A stretch of DNA of 64,000 nucleotides from Pseudarthrobacter psychrotolerans. GTDB lineage: Bacteria > Actinomycetota > Actinomycetes > Actinomycetales > Micrococcaceae. The position numbers and the translations under genes were made by a program. Where the stretch lies: positions 744,001 to 808,000 of the forward strand of contig NZ_CP047898.1 of the NCBI RefSeq assembly GCF_009911795.1. Direction: 5' to 3'. Below are positions 46,021 through 53,755 of the stretch, in pieces (position 1 is the stretch's first letter; each line of letters begins with the position of its first letter). The notes below the pieces were generated by a model. That model was not told the DNA's origin. It saw nothing but the letters and a program-made list of their open reading frames with translations, and made no database searches.

Positions 46021-47727
46021 TTATTGCGAAAATCCTGTTTTTGCCAAGGGAACTACCTCGATCCGAGCTACTTGACCGTCCGGCGCCCCGATCACCAGCA
46101 GAACGCGCTCGGCGGCGACGCCTTCAAGCGCAGCGACTACCCGCTCGACCAGCCCAGGTTCCGATGGGGGGACGACGCCGGCCGGCAGCGTTGTGCCGCC
46201 GGCGTCGGCCCTTTTCCACACAGCGACTTTTGCGCCGGTCGCCCTGGTGATGGCCTTGGACAGAGGCTCCGGATCGGAGGCCGTCACCAAGGTGACCTGA
46301 TTAATGGTGCGCGCCCTGGCCGGGGATGCGGCTGCCAGGATCACGTGTTCGCGCCGCCACAGGGCGAAGTGGTAGGCGGCAACCAAGCCGGCCGCCACCA
46401 GAAGACCGAGCGGCGCGCGGACGCGGTCTACGAGGCTGCCTCCGGTGACCTCACCCAGGATGAACTCGAAGAACCGGTATCCAATGACCAGGAGGGCGAT
46501 CAGCGCCACCACGGCGCTGATGCCGAAGAACGCTATGAGGTAGACACGCCTGCCGGGAGGAATGGTGTCCGCCGTCAGCGGATGCCTCGTGGGGCTCCAT
46601 GTGTGCCACCAGACAGGACCGCCCACAATCAGGGAACTTATGCCACCCAGCAAGAGGGTTCGCGTGCCGCTTCCTGCGAGGGGTGAAACCGCCATGGCCA
46701 GCGAAGCGTTGATGACCACTCCGACTCCGGACGCAGCCGCTGCCAAGGCAACCCCGGATGTCACCAGCCGGCTCGCACGCCGGGTGCCAACAGAACGATG
46801 AGACCCGCTGACGCGGTGATAGCGCCACACCAAAGCACCGATGGCAGCGGCGGCAATGGCTGAGCCCAGCGGGGCCAGCAGTTCGCTCATCGGGTCACCC
46901 CGGTCGAACGCCGTTCTCAGGAGCACAAAAACCACGACGGCGGCTCCGCCGAGTGCGGTGATGCCTGCCGCGAAGATCCCTACGCCAATCAACGCCACAT
47001 CCACCAACGTGGTGTCGATTTTTCGCCCGCCGCCCCTGTGCCAGTGCCACCACCACACGATGCTTCCGCCAATGGCCCAAACCAGTGCCCGGAGCACGGA
47101 CTGCCACCATGCTTCCCCGCCCGGCGTCAGGCTGAAATACCCCCGGATCGCGACGTCAAGCAAGCCGCCCAAGGCTGTGATGGCGGCAACCGCGCCCACC
47201 ACCAGCCCGAAGACCGAACCGATTACTGCCGGCAGATCCTCAAGATTGACTGGATGTTTGACGGGGTGCAGCCACATCCAGCGGTGCCAGACGAAGATGC
47301 CGGCCCAGACAAGGCCATTCGATAAGGGCGAATACCACTGAGGTTCCGCCCGGCCGATGAAGGACGCCGCCAACCCCAGCAGGGCCGTCGTGGCTACGAT
47401 CAGGGAGACCGCATAAACGGCGGACAGGTACAGGCCCCACCCCGCTGTGGTGCGTTCCGCGCCGACGTCGAGCCTTTTCCAGACGACCCACCACAGGAGG
47501 GCCGCCAACGGCCCTCCGATCAACGTGAAGGCAAGGGAGCGGGCAACCCCGGCCACATCCGTTGACGCAAGCACCGCGCCCGAGCTGAACAGGCGCTCCA
47601 AAAGGCCGCTAAGCCCTACTGCCGCGATCATCACGAGGGCGAACAACAGTACGTAAAGGATCAGGCGGCGGAGGGTCAGTTGGGCAGAGCCTGCCGTTGA
47701 CATTGTTGTCGGCACGTCGGATTTCAT
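46021..47727 (-). CDS. DUF5671 polytopic membrane protein
   Basis: A 568-aa protein with about 12 predicted membrane helices arranged in repeats (LILYVLLFALVMIAAVGLSGLL; SLAFTLIGGPLAALLWWVVWKRLD; repeated GGPVWW/SIVWWWHWHR-like segments), as in DUF5671 proteins. A soluble C-terminus of about 110 residues (VTLVTASDPEPLSKAITRATGAKVAVWKRAD) follows. ATG 47727 overlaps the stop of the upstream gene (ATGA) and is preferred to ATG 47787. Function unknown. It lies in a membrane/exported-protein group with DUF5129. Confidence 0.83.
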   Translation of the reverse strand: MKSDVPTTMSTAGSAQLTLRRLILYVLLFALVMIAAVGLSGLLERLFSSGAVLASTDVAGVARSLAFTLIGGPLAALLWWVVWKRLDVGAERTTAGWGLYLSAVYAVSLIVATTALLGLAASFIGRAEPQWYSPLSNGLVWAGIFVWHRWMWLHPVKHPVNLEDLPAVIGSVFGLVVGAVAAITALGGLLDVAIRGYFSLTPGGEAWWQSVLRALVWAIGGSIVWWWHWHRGGGRKIDTTLVDVALIGVGIFAAGITALGGAAVVVFVLLRTAFDRGDPMSELLAPLGSAIAAAAIGALVWRYHRVSGSHRSVGTRRASRLVTSGVALAAAASGVGVVINASLAMAVSPLAGSGTRTLLLGGISSLIVGGPVWWHTWSPTRHPLTADTIPPGRRVYLIAFFGISAVVALIALLVIGYRFFEFILGEVTGGSLVDRVRAPLGLLVAAGLVAAYHFALWRREHVILAAASPARARTINQVTLVTASDPEPLSKAITRATGAKVAVWKRADAGGTTLPAGVVPPSEPGLVERVVAALEGVAAERVLLVIGAPDGQVARIEVVPLAKTGFSQ

Positions 47728-48187
47728 GGCTTCACGGACGATCCGGTGCACGACACGAGTTGGTACGGTGCCTGGTCGATCAGCCATTTGCCGGCTGTTT
47801 TCACCAGGGAGAAACGATCCTCCACCTCGTGCTCGGACGGTCCGAACGGGCCGCCCGAACCTGAGCCGACGACGGAGACCTTCACGAGAGCCGAGTTGTC
47901 CCGCTCTGTGGCAGAGATCAGAACCACCCGGGTAGGCAGCGGGCCGCCTTCATGGAAGCCGCCGCATAAGGAAACGGCCGATTCCGTGAGGTAGGAGTTC
48001 GCTGTGGCGGTGTCGCCGTCGATGACCGCGGTGCTGTACCGCTGGACGACCCCCTGGGGGTCGACCCGTCCAGCACCTCTGGCTCCCCGCGCGTAAAAAC
48101 GACTGCCAGCGCGACGATCACCAGCAGCGTGATCGCGGACAGGATGGCGATGAGAATCCGGTCGGGCTTTCGCGACGCAGCGTTCAT
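47724..48187 (-). pseudogene. Membrane-anchored small protein, apparent frameshift
   Basis: ATG 48187 begins MNAASRKPDRILIAILSAIT with one N-terminal membrane helix (ILIAILSAITLLVIVALAVVF). After GEPEVLDGSTP the frame is lost in a CCCCC run near 48057. The natural continuation (QGVVQRYSTAVIDGDTATANSYLTES ... VEDRFSLVKTAGKWLIDQAPY) is in the next frame, ending at 47724, where it overlaps the DUF5671 start. The C-terminal part looks like an NTF2-like extracellular domain. A homopolymer error would explain it. Confidence 0.7.
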
Positions 48188-48339
48188 GCCGTCAGTATCG
48201 CGTACCAGCGGGCCGTTTGTATGTGTCTTCCGGCCCTGGTCCGGCAAGCTCAGTCCGGCTGCGAAGTACACGGCGCCCAGATGGCGAAGAGCCGGAACGC
48301 ACTGAGCAACGTCGGACCATGGCTACTGCCGATCGCGGA

Positions 48340-50292
48340 CTAGGAGCTTCGGTTCTGGGGAACCTGCTTTCCAGTGCCCTCGCCGTACGCCGGTGACGGC
48401 AGCGTCCGTCCGGTCCTGACCTGGCGTCCGGGCCGCCCGTCCCCAAGTGCCCTGAGCGCGTTCAGGATCGTGGCCAGATCCACCAGTTCCTGCAGCAGGG
48501 CGCCTGCCACGGCAGGGACGTATCCGTAAGAGGCCGCCAGCATCAGGACGATGCTGAGCAGGATGCCAGTCCAAATGCTGGTGCGGGCGATGCGTATGGT
48601 GCGCTGGCCGATGGCCACAGCCGTGGCGGTCTTGGACAAGTCATCGAGCATGATCACGACGTCGGCCGACTCGCTGGCCGCGGTGGCTCCTTTGGCGCCC
48701 ATGGCGACTCCAACGTCGGCGGCTGCCAGGACGGGTGCGTCGTTTACACCGTCGCCGACCATCATCACCGGCCTGGTTCGCAGGGCCGCGACGGCCGTGA
48801 CCTTGCCCGCGGGAAGGCACTCGGCCAAGACGTGGCTGATTCCCGCTTCCGCCGCTATGTGCGCTGCGGTCGCGGAGGTGTCTCCGGTCAGGAGCATGGT
48901 CTGTTCGATGCCGAGCCGTCGCAGCAAAGCCAGCGTGTCCACGGCGTTTTCCCGCATCGGGTCGCTCATGATCAGTGTCCCGGCAAACTCTCCGTCGACA
49001 CCGACGTAGATGCTGAGCTGACCGCCGGCCAGCTCAGTCCTACCGAAACCGGAGGTCACCTTTTGGACGAAGGCGGGCTTTCCCACCACGACCGTGTGCG
49101 TCCCGCACGTGGCCGTGACGCCGTCGGTGGCGTGTTCGCGTGCGTCGGTTGCAGGAAGGAGCTGCAGCCCGCGGGAGCGTGCGGCGTCGATCACGGAGGC
49201 TGCCAGCACGTGGGAGGAGTATTGTTCCGCTGACGCTGCCAGCTGCAGCAACCGGTCAGGGGTCACCCCCGGTGCCACGCCTTCGAGGCGGATGTCGTGC
49301 AGGGTTGGCCGGCCGTGGGTCAGCGTGCCGGTCTTGTCAAAGACCGCCGTCCTGACCCGGGCAAGCTGTTCGAGCGTGCCGGCGTTCTTGATGATGATCC
49401 CGGCGTGGGCGGCCCGGCTGGTGCCCGCCAGGAACGCGACCGGTGCCGCGATCAACAGCGGGCACGGTGTCGCGACGACCAACACCTGGGCAAACCGGTT
49501 GGGGTCCTGGCTGAGGAACCACGCCGTTCCGGCCAGCACGAAGGCCAGAAGAGTGAAGGGCACGGCGTACCTGTCCGCGAGCCTGACTGTGGGCGCGCGG
49601 CTTGCCGCGGCTTCCTTGACCAACGCCACAATCTGGCTGTACTGGGACTCCGCCGCGGTTGCCGTTGCCCGCAGGCGCACAGCGTTTTCGCCGTTGATGG
49701 AACCGCTGAGCAGCGTGGCGCCTTTCCGGTGTTCCACGGGAAGGCTTTCGCCGGTCAACGCTGATTCGTCGAAAACCCCTTCCTCTGTAAGCAGCTCTCC
49801 GTCGACGGGGACGATTTCCGAGGGTTTGACCAGAAGCACATCTCCTATACGGACCTCCCCGACGCTGACCTCTTCCACCGTGGTGCCCGAACGTTCGAGG
49901 TGCGCGGTCCGTGGCGAGCGGTCGAGAAGGGACCGCAATTCCCTTGACGCGCGGCCCTGAGCGAACGACTCCAGGGCTTCTCCGCCGGTCAGCATCAGCA
50001 CGACGATGAGTGACGCGATGTACTCGCCGACGGCGACTGTCGAGGCGATCGCGGTCACCGCCAGCAGATCGATTCCCCACCGCCCCCGAAGCAGACCGCG
50101 GACCATCGACACGGTCCGGAGGGCCGCGACGGCTAGGGAATAGGCGCTCGCGGCCCCCTGGGCTGCCGCCGGCTGACCGGAGAACAGGAGGACCGCCACG
50201 CAGGCTCCGGCGAGGACCGTGGAGGCCACCAGCGGGAACCGCACGATCATGGACACCGCATCCACTCTCTTCACCAGGCGCAGGGCCTTCAC
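48340..50292 (-). CDS. Heavy-metal P-type ATPase (P1B-like, TPC motif)
   Basis: Metal-exporting P-type ATPase of about 650 aa from GTG 50292. It has TGES in the actuator domain (FDESALTGESLPVEHRKG), phosphorylation site AVFDKTGTLTHG, hinge VMMVGDGVNDAPVLAAADVGVAMG and about eight membrane helices. The metal-binding membrane motif reads TPC (VVATPCPLLIAAP) where CadA/ZntA/CopA have CPC, and there is no N-terminal metal-binding domain or Cys/His cluster. The metal is therefore uncertain. It lies in the stress-protein island, with no own DevR-like box recognised. Confidence 0.88.
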   Translation of the reverse strand: MKALRLVKRVDAVSMIVRFPLVASTVLAGACVAVLLFSGQPAAAQGAASAYSLAVAALRTVSMVRGLLRGRWGIDLLAVTAIASTVAVGEYIASLIVVLMLTGGEALESFAQGRASRELRSLLDRSPRTAHLERSGTTVEEVSVGEVRIGDVLLVKPSEIVPVDGELLTEEGVFDESALTGESLPVEHRKGATLLSGSINGENAVRLRATATAAESQYSQIVALVKEAAASRAPTVRLADRYAVPFTLLAFVLAGTAWFLSQDPNRFAQVLVVATPCPLLIAAPVAFLAGTSRAAHAGIIIKNAGTLEQLARVRTAVFDKTGTLTHGRPTLHDIRLEGVAPGVTPDRLLQLAASAEQYSSHVLAASVIDAARSRGLQLLPATDAREHATDGVTATCGTHTVVVGKPAFVQKVTSGFGRTELAGGQLSIYVGVDGEFAGTLIMSDPMRENAVDTLALLRRLGIEQTMLLTGDTSATAAHIAAEAGISHVLAECLPAGKVTAVAALRTRPVMMVGDGVNDAPVLAAADVGVAMGAKGATAASESADVVIMLDDLSKTATAVAIGQRTIRIARTSIWTGILLSIVLMLAASYGYVPAVAGALLQELVDLATILNALRALGDGRPGRQVRTGRTLPSPAYGEGTGKQVPQNRSS

Positions 50293-50293
50293 G

Positions 50294-50533
50294 TCAGATC
50301 CACCCGGGGTTGACGGTGTCTGTGGCGCCGAATTCCCGTGCCCGGGCCAATCGCCCTTCATCCGGGTCGATGGCAATGACCGTAGCAGCGCCGTGGGCAC
50401 CTGAGGGGCCGGGGCCGCCGGGAACGTCCCCGTTGAGGATATGCCGGTCGGTACCGCATATGGTGGTGCGTGCGAGCAGTTCCCGGCATTCGTCCGGGGC
50501 GAGCCGTTCGATGGGGTCCTGTGGTTCGTTCAA
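50294..50533 (-). pseudogene. Chimeric relic of PNPOx-like and alcohol dehydrogenase genes
   Basis: An open frame of 79 codons made of three pieces. MNEPQDPIERLAPDECRELL resembles the start of the local PNPOx-like proteins. TTICGTDRHILNGDVP matches the catalytic zinc segment of the ADH encoded at 33906-34961 (TTTICGTDLHILKGDVP). GAATVIAIDPDEGRLARAREFGATDTV matches its cofactor-binding strand (GAATIIAIDLDTNRLEKSREFGATDVV). The intervening ADH parts are gone. Not expected to be functional. Confidence 0.65.
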
Positions 50534-50534
50534 A

Positions 50535-51005
50535 CTATTCGAGTCCTGCCCGCGTGGCGTCGTCCAACGGGCTCCACCATGTCAGGGGAGGGGTGACGGT
50601 AAAGCGGCGTCCGGTGACGGACGTGGGGACGATTCGGATGAAGTGGTCTTTCCGGCCGGCCTGCCAGGGAAAAAGAAGCAACCCCACTGTATCCAGGACT
50701 TCCTGGGTGAGCGCGACGGCGGTGGCTTGCCCTTTCACAACCACGCTCCAGGCGACCCCGGTATCCGGGTTGAGGCCGTCGGCTTCCAGGGCAACAGGCG
50801 TTTCGCCCAGTGCTGCGTGGAGTCTGGTCCCGTCGCCGGCCCGGAACACCAGCGTCCCATGGTCCACTTTGTAGTTGATGGGAAAGATATCAGGGTGGTC
50901 CTGAACCCAGAGCGCGAGCCGCCCCACCGACACGCTGCGCAGGAGTTCCCAGCATTGGTGGGACTCCAGAACTTCAGGGTCCGGTAGTGATGGTGTGCTC
51001 GTCAC
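50535..51005 (-). CDS. PNPOx-like split-barrel protein
   Basis: A 156-aa protein and the best preserved of the three paralogues: LESHQCWELLRSVSVGRLALWVQDHPDIFPINYKVDHGTLVFRAGDGTRLHAALGE ... DTGVAWSVVVKGQATAV ... RRFTVTPPLTWWSPLDDATRAGLE. GTG 51005 is chosen because family similarity begins there and the DevR-like box then lies 36 bp upstream, as for two other genes here. An ATG at 51035 is an alternative. Probably flavin- or haem-binding. Function in dormancy unknown. Confidence 0.87.
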   Translation of the reverse strand: MTSTPSLPDPEVLESHQCWELLRSVSVGRLALWVQDHPDIFPINYKVDHGTLVFRAGDGTRLHAALGETPVALEADGLNPDTGVAWSVVVKGQATAVALTQEVLDTVGLLLFPWQAGRKDHFIRIVPTSVTGRRFTVTPPLTWWSPLDDATRAGLE

Positions 51006-51041
51006 GGCGCCGAGACTACGCCCGGGACCGGCCATGGAACA

Positions 51042-51055
51042 GGGCCCAAAGACCC
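51042..51055. promoter_or_regulatory. DevR/DosR-like box G (GGGCCCAAAGACCC)
   Basis: Lies 36 bp before the PNPOx-like gene at 51005 and differs from box C at one position. Confidence 0.55.
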
Positions 51056-51211
51056 CGGCCATCCCTTCGCTGAGGTGCCGGCGTCGGGCGGAACGCGGAA
51101 ATGAACAGTTCGAGTCCCTGCCGTGACAGGTTCGACGGCGTCCCGGTTGCCGACGTCCGGATCGGCCAGTTGCCCACCGGGCATGGTGTCCCGGGACTGC
51201 GGCCTCACAGA

Positions 51212-51225
51212 GGGCCGAAGGACCC
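51212..51225. promoter_or_regulatory. DevR/DosR-like box H (GGGCCGAAGGACCC)
   Basis: Lies 91 bp before the plus-strand usp gene at 51317, the same distance as boxes A and D from their genes. Confidence 0.55.
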
Positions 51226-51316
51226 GGGACGATGCCATGACTTTCGGCCCTGTTACGTACCGTCTTTGTTCGCCAGTCTTGGAGAAATATCAACGCGACA
51301 AAGGGAAGGTGCGACC

Positions 51317-51829
51317 ATGGCCACAGGCGCCCGGCGGGGCACGATCATCGTTGGCGTCGATGGTTCCGCGGCGTCCGTTGAGGCCCTGCGTCAGGCCCAG
51401 CGCCTCGCTCTGCCACTGGGCGTCTCCGTCGAAGCCTGGGGGTGCTGGGACTTCCCGGCAGGGTTTGCTGCCTACGACGCGATGGGGGTCGACGGGCTCG
51501 CCCACACAGTGGCCGACGGCCTCCACAACGCCATGGCCGGAGCCTTCGGCTCCCAACAGCCACGAAACGTCCACACTAAACTCGTGCACGGTGCCCCCCG
51601 CCCCACACTGATTGAAGCCAGTAAACACGCTTTTTTGCTCGTTGTGGGACGGCGCGGACACGGCGGATTCCGCGAGCTGCTGCTGGGCTCGGTCACCACG
51701 GCGTGTGTCGCACACGCCTACTGCCCCGTCCTCGTCGTCCCGGCCCCCGGGCCCACCATGAACCCGCAGCCCCGCCCCGCACACGCCTCGGCGGCCGTCC
51801 CGAAATCACGAATCCCCGAAGGAGCATGA
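51317..51829 (+). CDS. Universal stress protein (single UspA domain)
   Basis: A 170-aa UspA protein: IIVGVDGSAASVEALRQAQRLALPLGVSVEAWGCWDFPAG and LLVVGRRGHGGFRELLLGSVTTACVAHAYCPVLVVPAP, plus a Pro/Ala-rich tail of about 25 residues. AAGGGAAGG precedes ATG 51317; the frame is open further upstream but without family similarity. It overlaps the next gene's possible start, so both are likely co-transcribed from the promoter with box H. Confidence 0.9.
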   Translation: MATGARRGTIIVGVDGSAASVEALRQAQRLALPLGVSVEAWGCWDFPAGFAAYDAMGVDGLAHTVADGLHNAMAGAFGSQQPRNVHTKLVHGAPRPTLIEASKHAFLLVVGRRGHGGFRELLLGSVTTACVAHAYCPVLVVPAPGPTMNPQPRPAHASAAVPKSRIPEGA

Positions 51830-51834
51830 TCCCG

Positions 51835-52197
51835 ATGAAGAAATGGACACGCTGGCAGGACTGGACCGTCATCGCCGCCGGCGCATACGCGGCACTGTCG
51901 GTACTGTGGACCGCCCAGGCAGGGTCCTCCACCGCCCTCATGGTGACCCTGGGCGCCTTGCTGATCGTGGGCGGAGCGACCAACCTGGCCTTGCCCGGTT
52001 TGCCGGCCGCCGAATGGGCCCAAGCCGTGCTCGCGGTCGCACTCATCCTGGCGCCGTGGGTCGGCGGTTTCGCCTCGAGCATGGGTGCTGCGTGGAGCGC
52101 ATGGATCCCCGGCGCTGCCGCCTTGGCCGTCACGGCCTTGGCCATCAAACCCAGCACCGAGGAATACCGGCACCACCACATCGTGCCGGCCCCCTAA
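51835..52197 (+). CDS. SPW-repeat membrane protein
   Basis: A 120-aa protein with four hydrophobic segments and the SPW pattern (KKWTRWQDWTVIAAGAYAALSVLW at the start; APWVGGFASSMGAAWSAWIPGAAALAVTALAI near the end). The family has unknown function and is common in actinobacteria. ATG 51835 (GGAG 10 nt upstream) gives the usual MKKWTRWQDW start; ATG 51826 overlapping the usp stop (ATGA) is possible. Confidence 0.85.
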   Translation: MKKWTRWQDWTVIAAGAYAALSVLWTAQAGSSTALMVTLGALLIVGGATNLALPGLPAAEWAQAVLAVALILAPWVGGFASSMGAAWSAWIPGAAALAVTALAIKPSTEEYRHHHIVPAP

Positions 52198-52554
52198 CCA
52201 GCCAGCCACTTCCGGGTGTCCGGCCGTTGGCAGGCACCCGGACTCCCACCCATTTCCCCGGAAGGTCGGACTTCCCGGGACTCCGGAAATGAAAAGCAAA
52301 CACCTGGCGCGGCTGCGGCTGTTCGGTGCAACCGACAGCTGAGGGCAGCTGTCCTCCCTCCTGGGTTGCTGCAGTGGCAAATTGGTGGCCGGTGTCCAGA
52401 CCTTCTCCATGGGGCGGGGTGTTCAGCTGGCATCTTGAGCCTCGTTCAACTGCGGCGGTGTGTTCCGCGGCGCTGGAATTCACAGAAGGTCAGGAGGCCG
52501 CAGGCTCGGTGGAGAGCCGGTGCTTGCATGGGATGTTTAGGGCAGACTGGTGGA
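52198..52554. other. Gap without a supported gene
   Basis: No protein-like frame. It holds the leader of the polymerase gene, with GGTGGA directly before the GTG at 52555. Confidence 0.4.
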
Positions 52555-53628
52555 GTGAGCGGAATCCGGTGGGTGCTGCACGTCGATCTCGACCAATTCA
52601 TCGCGGCGGTCGAAGTGCTCCGGCGGCCGGAGCTTGCGGGCAAGCCGATCATTATCGGCGGCCGGGGGGACCCCACGGAACGAGCTGTGGTGTCGACCGC
52701 ATCCTACGAGGCCAGGGCGTTCGGCGTGGGTTCCGGAATGCCCTTACGCATTGCGGCCCGGAAAGTGCCCGGCGCTGTGATCCTGCCCGTCGATCACGAG
52801 GCTTACCTCACGGCGTCTGAAACGGTGATGGCTACCCTGCACGCGCAGCCCGGCGCCACCGTACAGGTGCTGGGTTGGGATGAAGCCTTTGTAGGCATTG
52901 AGACAGAGAATCCGGAAGCCTACGCCCGGCAGGTGCAGGCCGCTGTCCTGGAGCGAACGCAGCTGCATTGCAGCGTGGGCATCGGCGACACCTTGGTCCG
53001 GGCCAAGGTCGCCACCGGTTTCGGCAAGCCGGCCGGCGTCTTCCGTCTCACTGTCGGGAACTGGCTCGACGTCATGGGCAGTCGGCCCACGAAGGACCTG
53101 TGGGGCGTCGGAACCAAAGTGTCGGGCCGGTTGGCCAAACTCGGCATCAACACAGTCGCCGAGCTCGCCGCGTCCGACCCCCAAGACCTTGTCCCGGAGT
53201 TCGGCCCCAGGATGGGTCCTTGGTACGCGGAGCTCGGACGCGGGGACGGCGCCAGCGTTGTGGATGACACCCCGTGGGTTGCCCGCGGGCATAGCCGGGA
53301 GACCACCTTCCAGCGGGACATTACCGAGCCCGCCCAGGTGGACGACGCCGTGCGGGAGCTGACAGCGCGTGTCCTTGAGGATGTTGTGGCCGAAGGACGG
53401 CCCGTGGTTGGGCTGACCCTGAAGGTCCGGTACGCGCCGTTCCTCACCAAGACTCATGCGAGGAAGATTCCCGAGACATTCGACCGGAACCAAATCCTCG
53501 CGCAGGCCTTGGACCTCGCAGCCGGAATCGAAGCGGGCCGTCCGATCCGGCTCCTGGGCCTGCGGGCCGAAATGGCAATGCCCGACGATGCCCGAAAGGG
53601 ACATACGCCGACACGCGGCGGTTGGTAA
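52555..53628 (+). CDS. dinB: Y-family DNA polymerase, DinB2-like
   Basis: A 357-aa translesion polymerase. The palm motif is HVDLDQFIAAVEVLRRPELAGKP; metal ligands also come from GWDEAFVGIE. ASYEARAFGVGSGMPLRIAARK, CSVGIGDTLVRAKVATGFGKPAG and a C-terminal little-finger domain follow family order. In E. coli DinB the steric-gate Phe follows DMDCF; here the residue is Ile. In mycobacterial DinB2, which has Leu there and a very similar N-terminus, ribonucleotides are accepted. No clear C-terminal clamp-binding motif. The upstream open frame (from 52216) has no similarity, so GTG 52555 is the start. Confidence 0.92.
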   Translation: MSGIRWVLHVDLDQFIAAVEVLRRPELAGKPIIIGGRGDPTERAVVSTASYEARAFGVGSGMPLRIAARKVPGAVILPVDHEAYLTASETVMATLHAQPGATVQVLGWDEAFVGIETENPEAYARQVQAAVLERTQLHCSVGIGDTLVRAKVATGFGKPAGVFRLTVGNWLDVMGSRPTKDLWGVGTKVSGRLAKLGINTVAELAASDPQDLVPEFGPRMGPWYAELGRGDGASVVDDTPWVARGHSRETTFQRDITEPAQVDDAVRELTARVLEDVVAEGRPVVGLTLKVRYAPFLTKTHARKIPETFDRNQILAQALDLAAGIEAGRPIRLLGLRAEMAMPDDARKGHTPTRGGW

Positions 53629-53655
53629 CGGCGCTTCCCTGACGGAACACACAGA

Positions 53656-53684
53656 ATCCCGCACCGCTGTTAGAGGCGCGGGAT
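53656..53684. terminator. Hairpin between convergent genes
   Basis: ATCCCGC (53656-53662) pairs with GCGGGAT (53678-53684), placed between the ends of the polymerase gene and the thiolase gene. No strong T-run, so it is a modest bidirectional terminator candidate. Confidence 0.4.
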
Positions 53685-53755
53685 GCCGCAAGAGTTCGGG
53701 CATGGCCCGGTTGCTTTGTCGGCGCCCACAGGATTCCGCGTGGTTGACCGGAATC

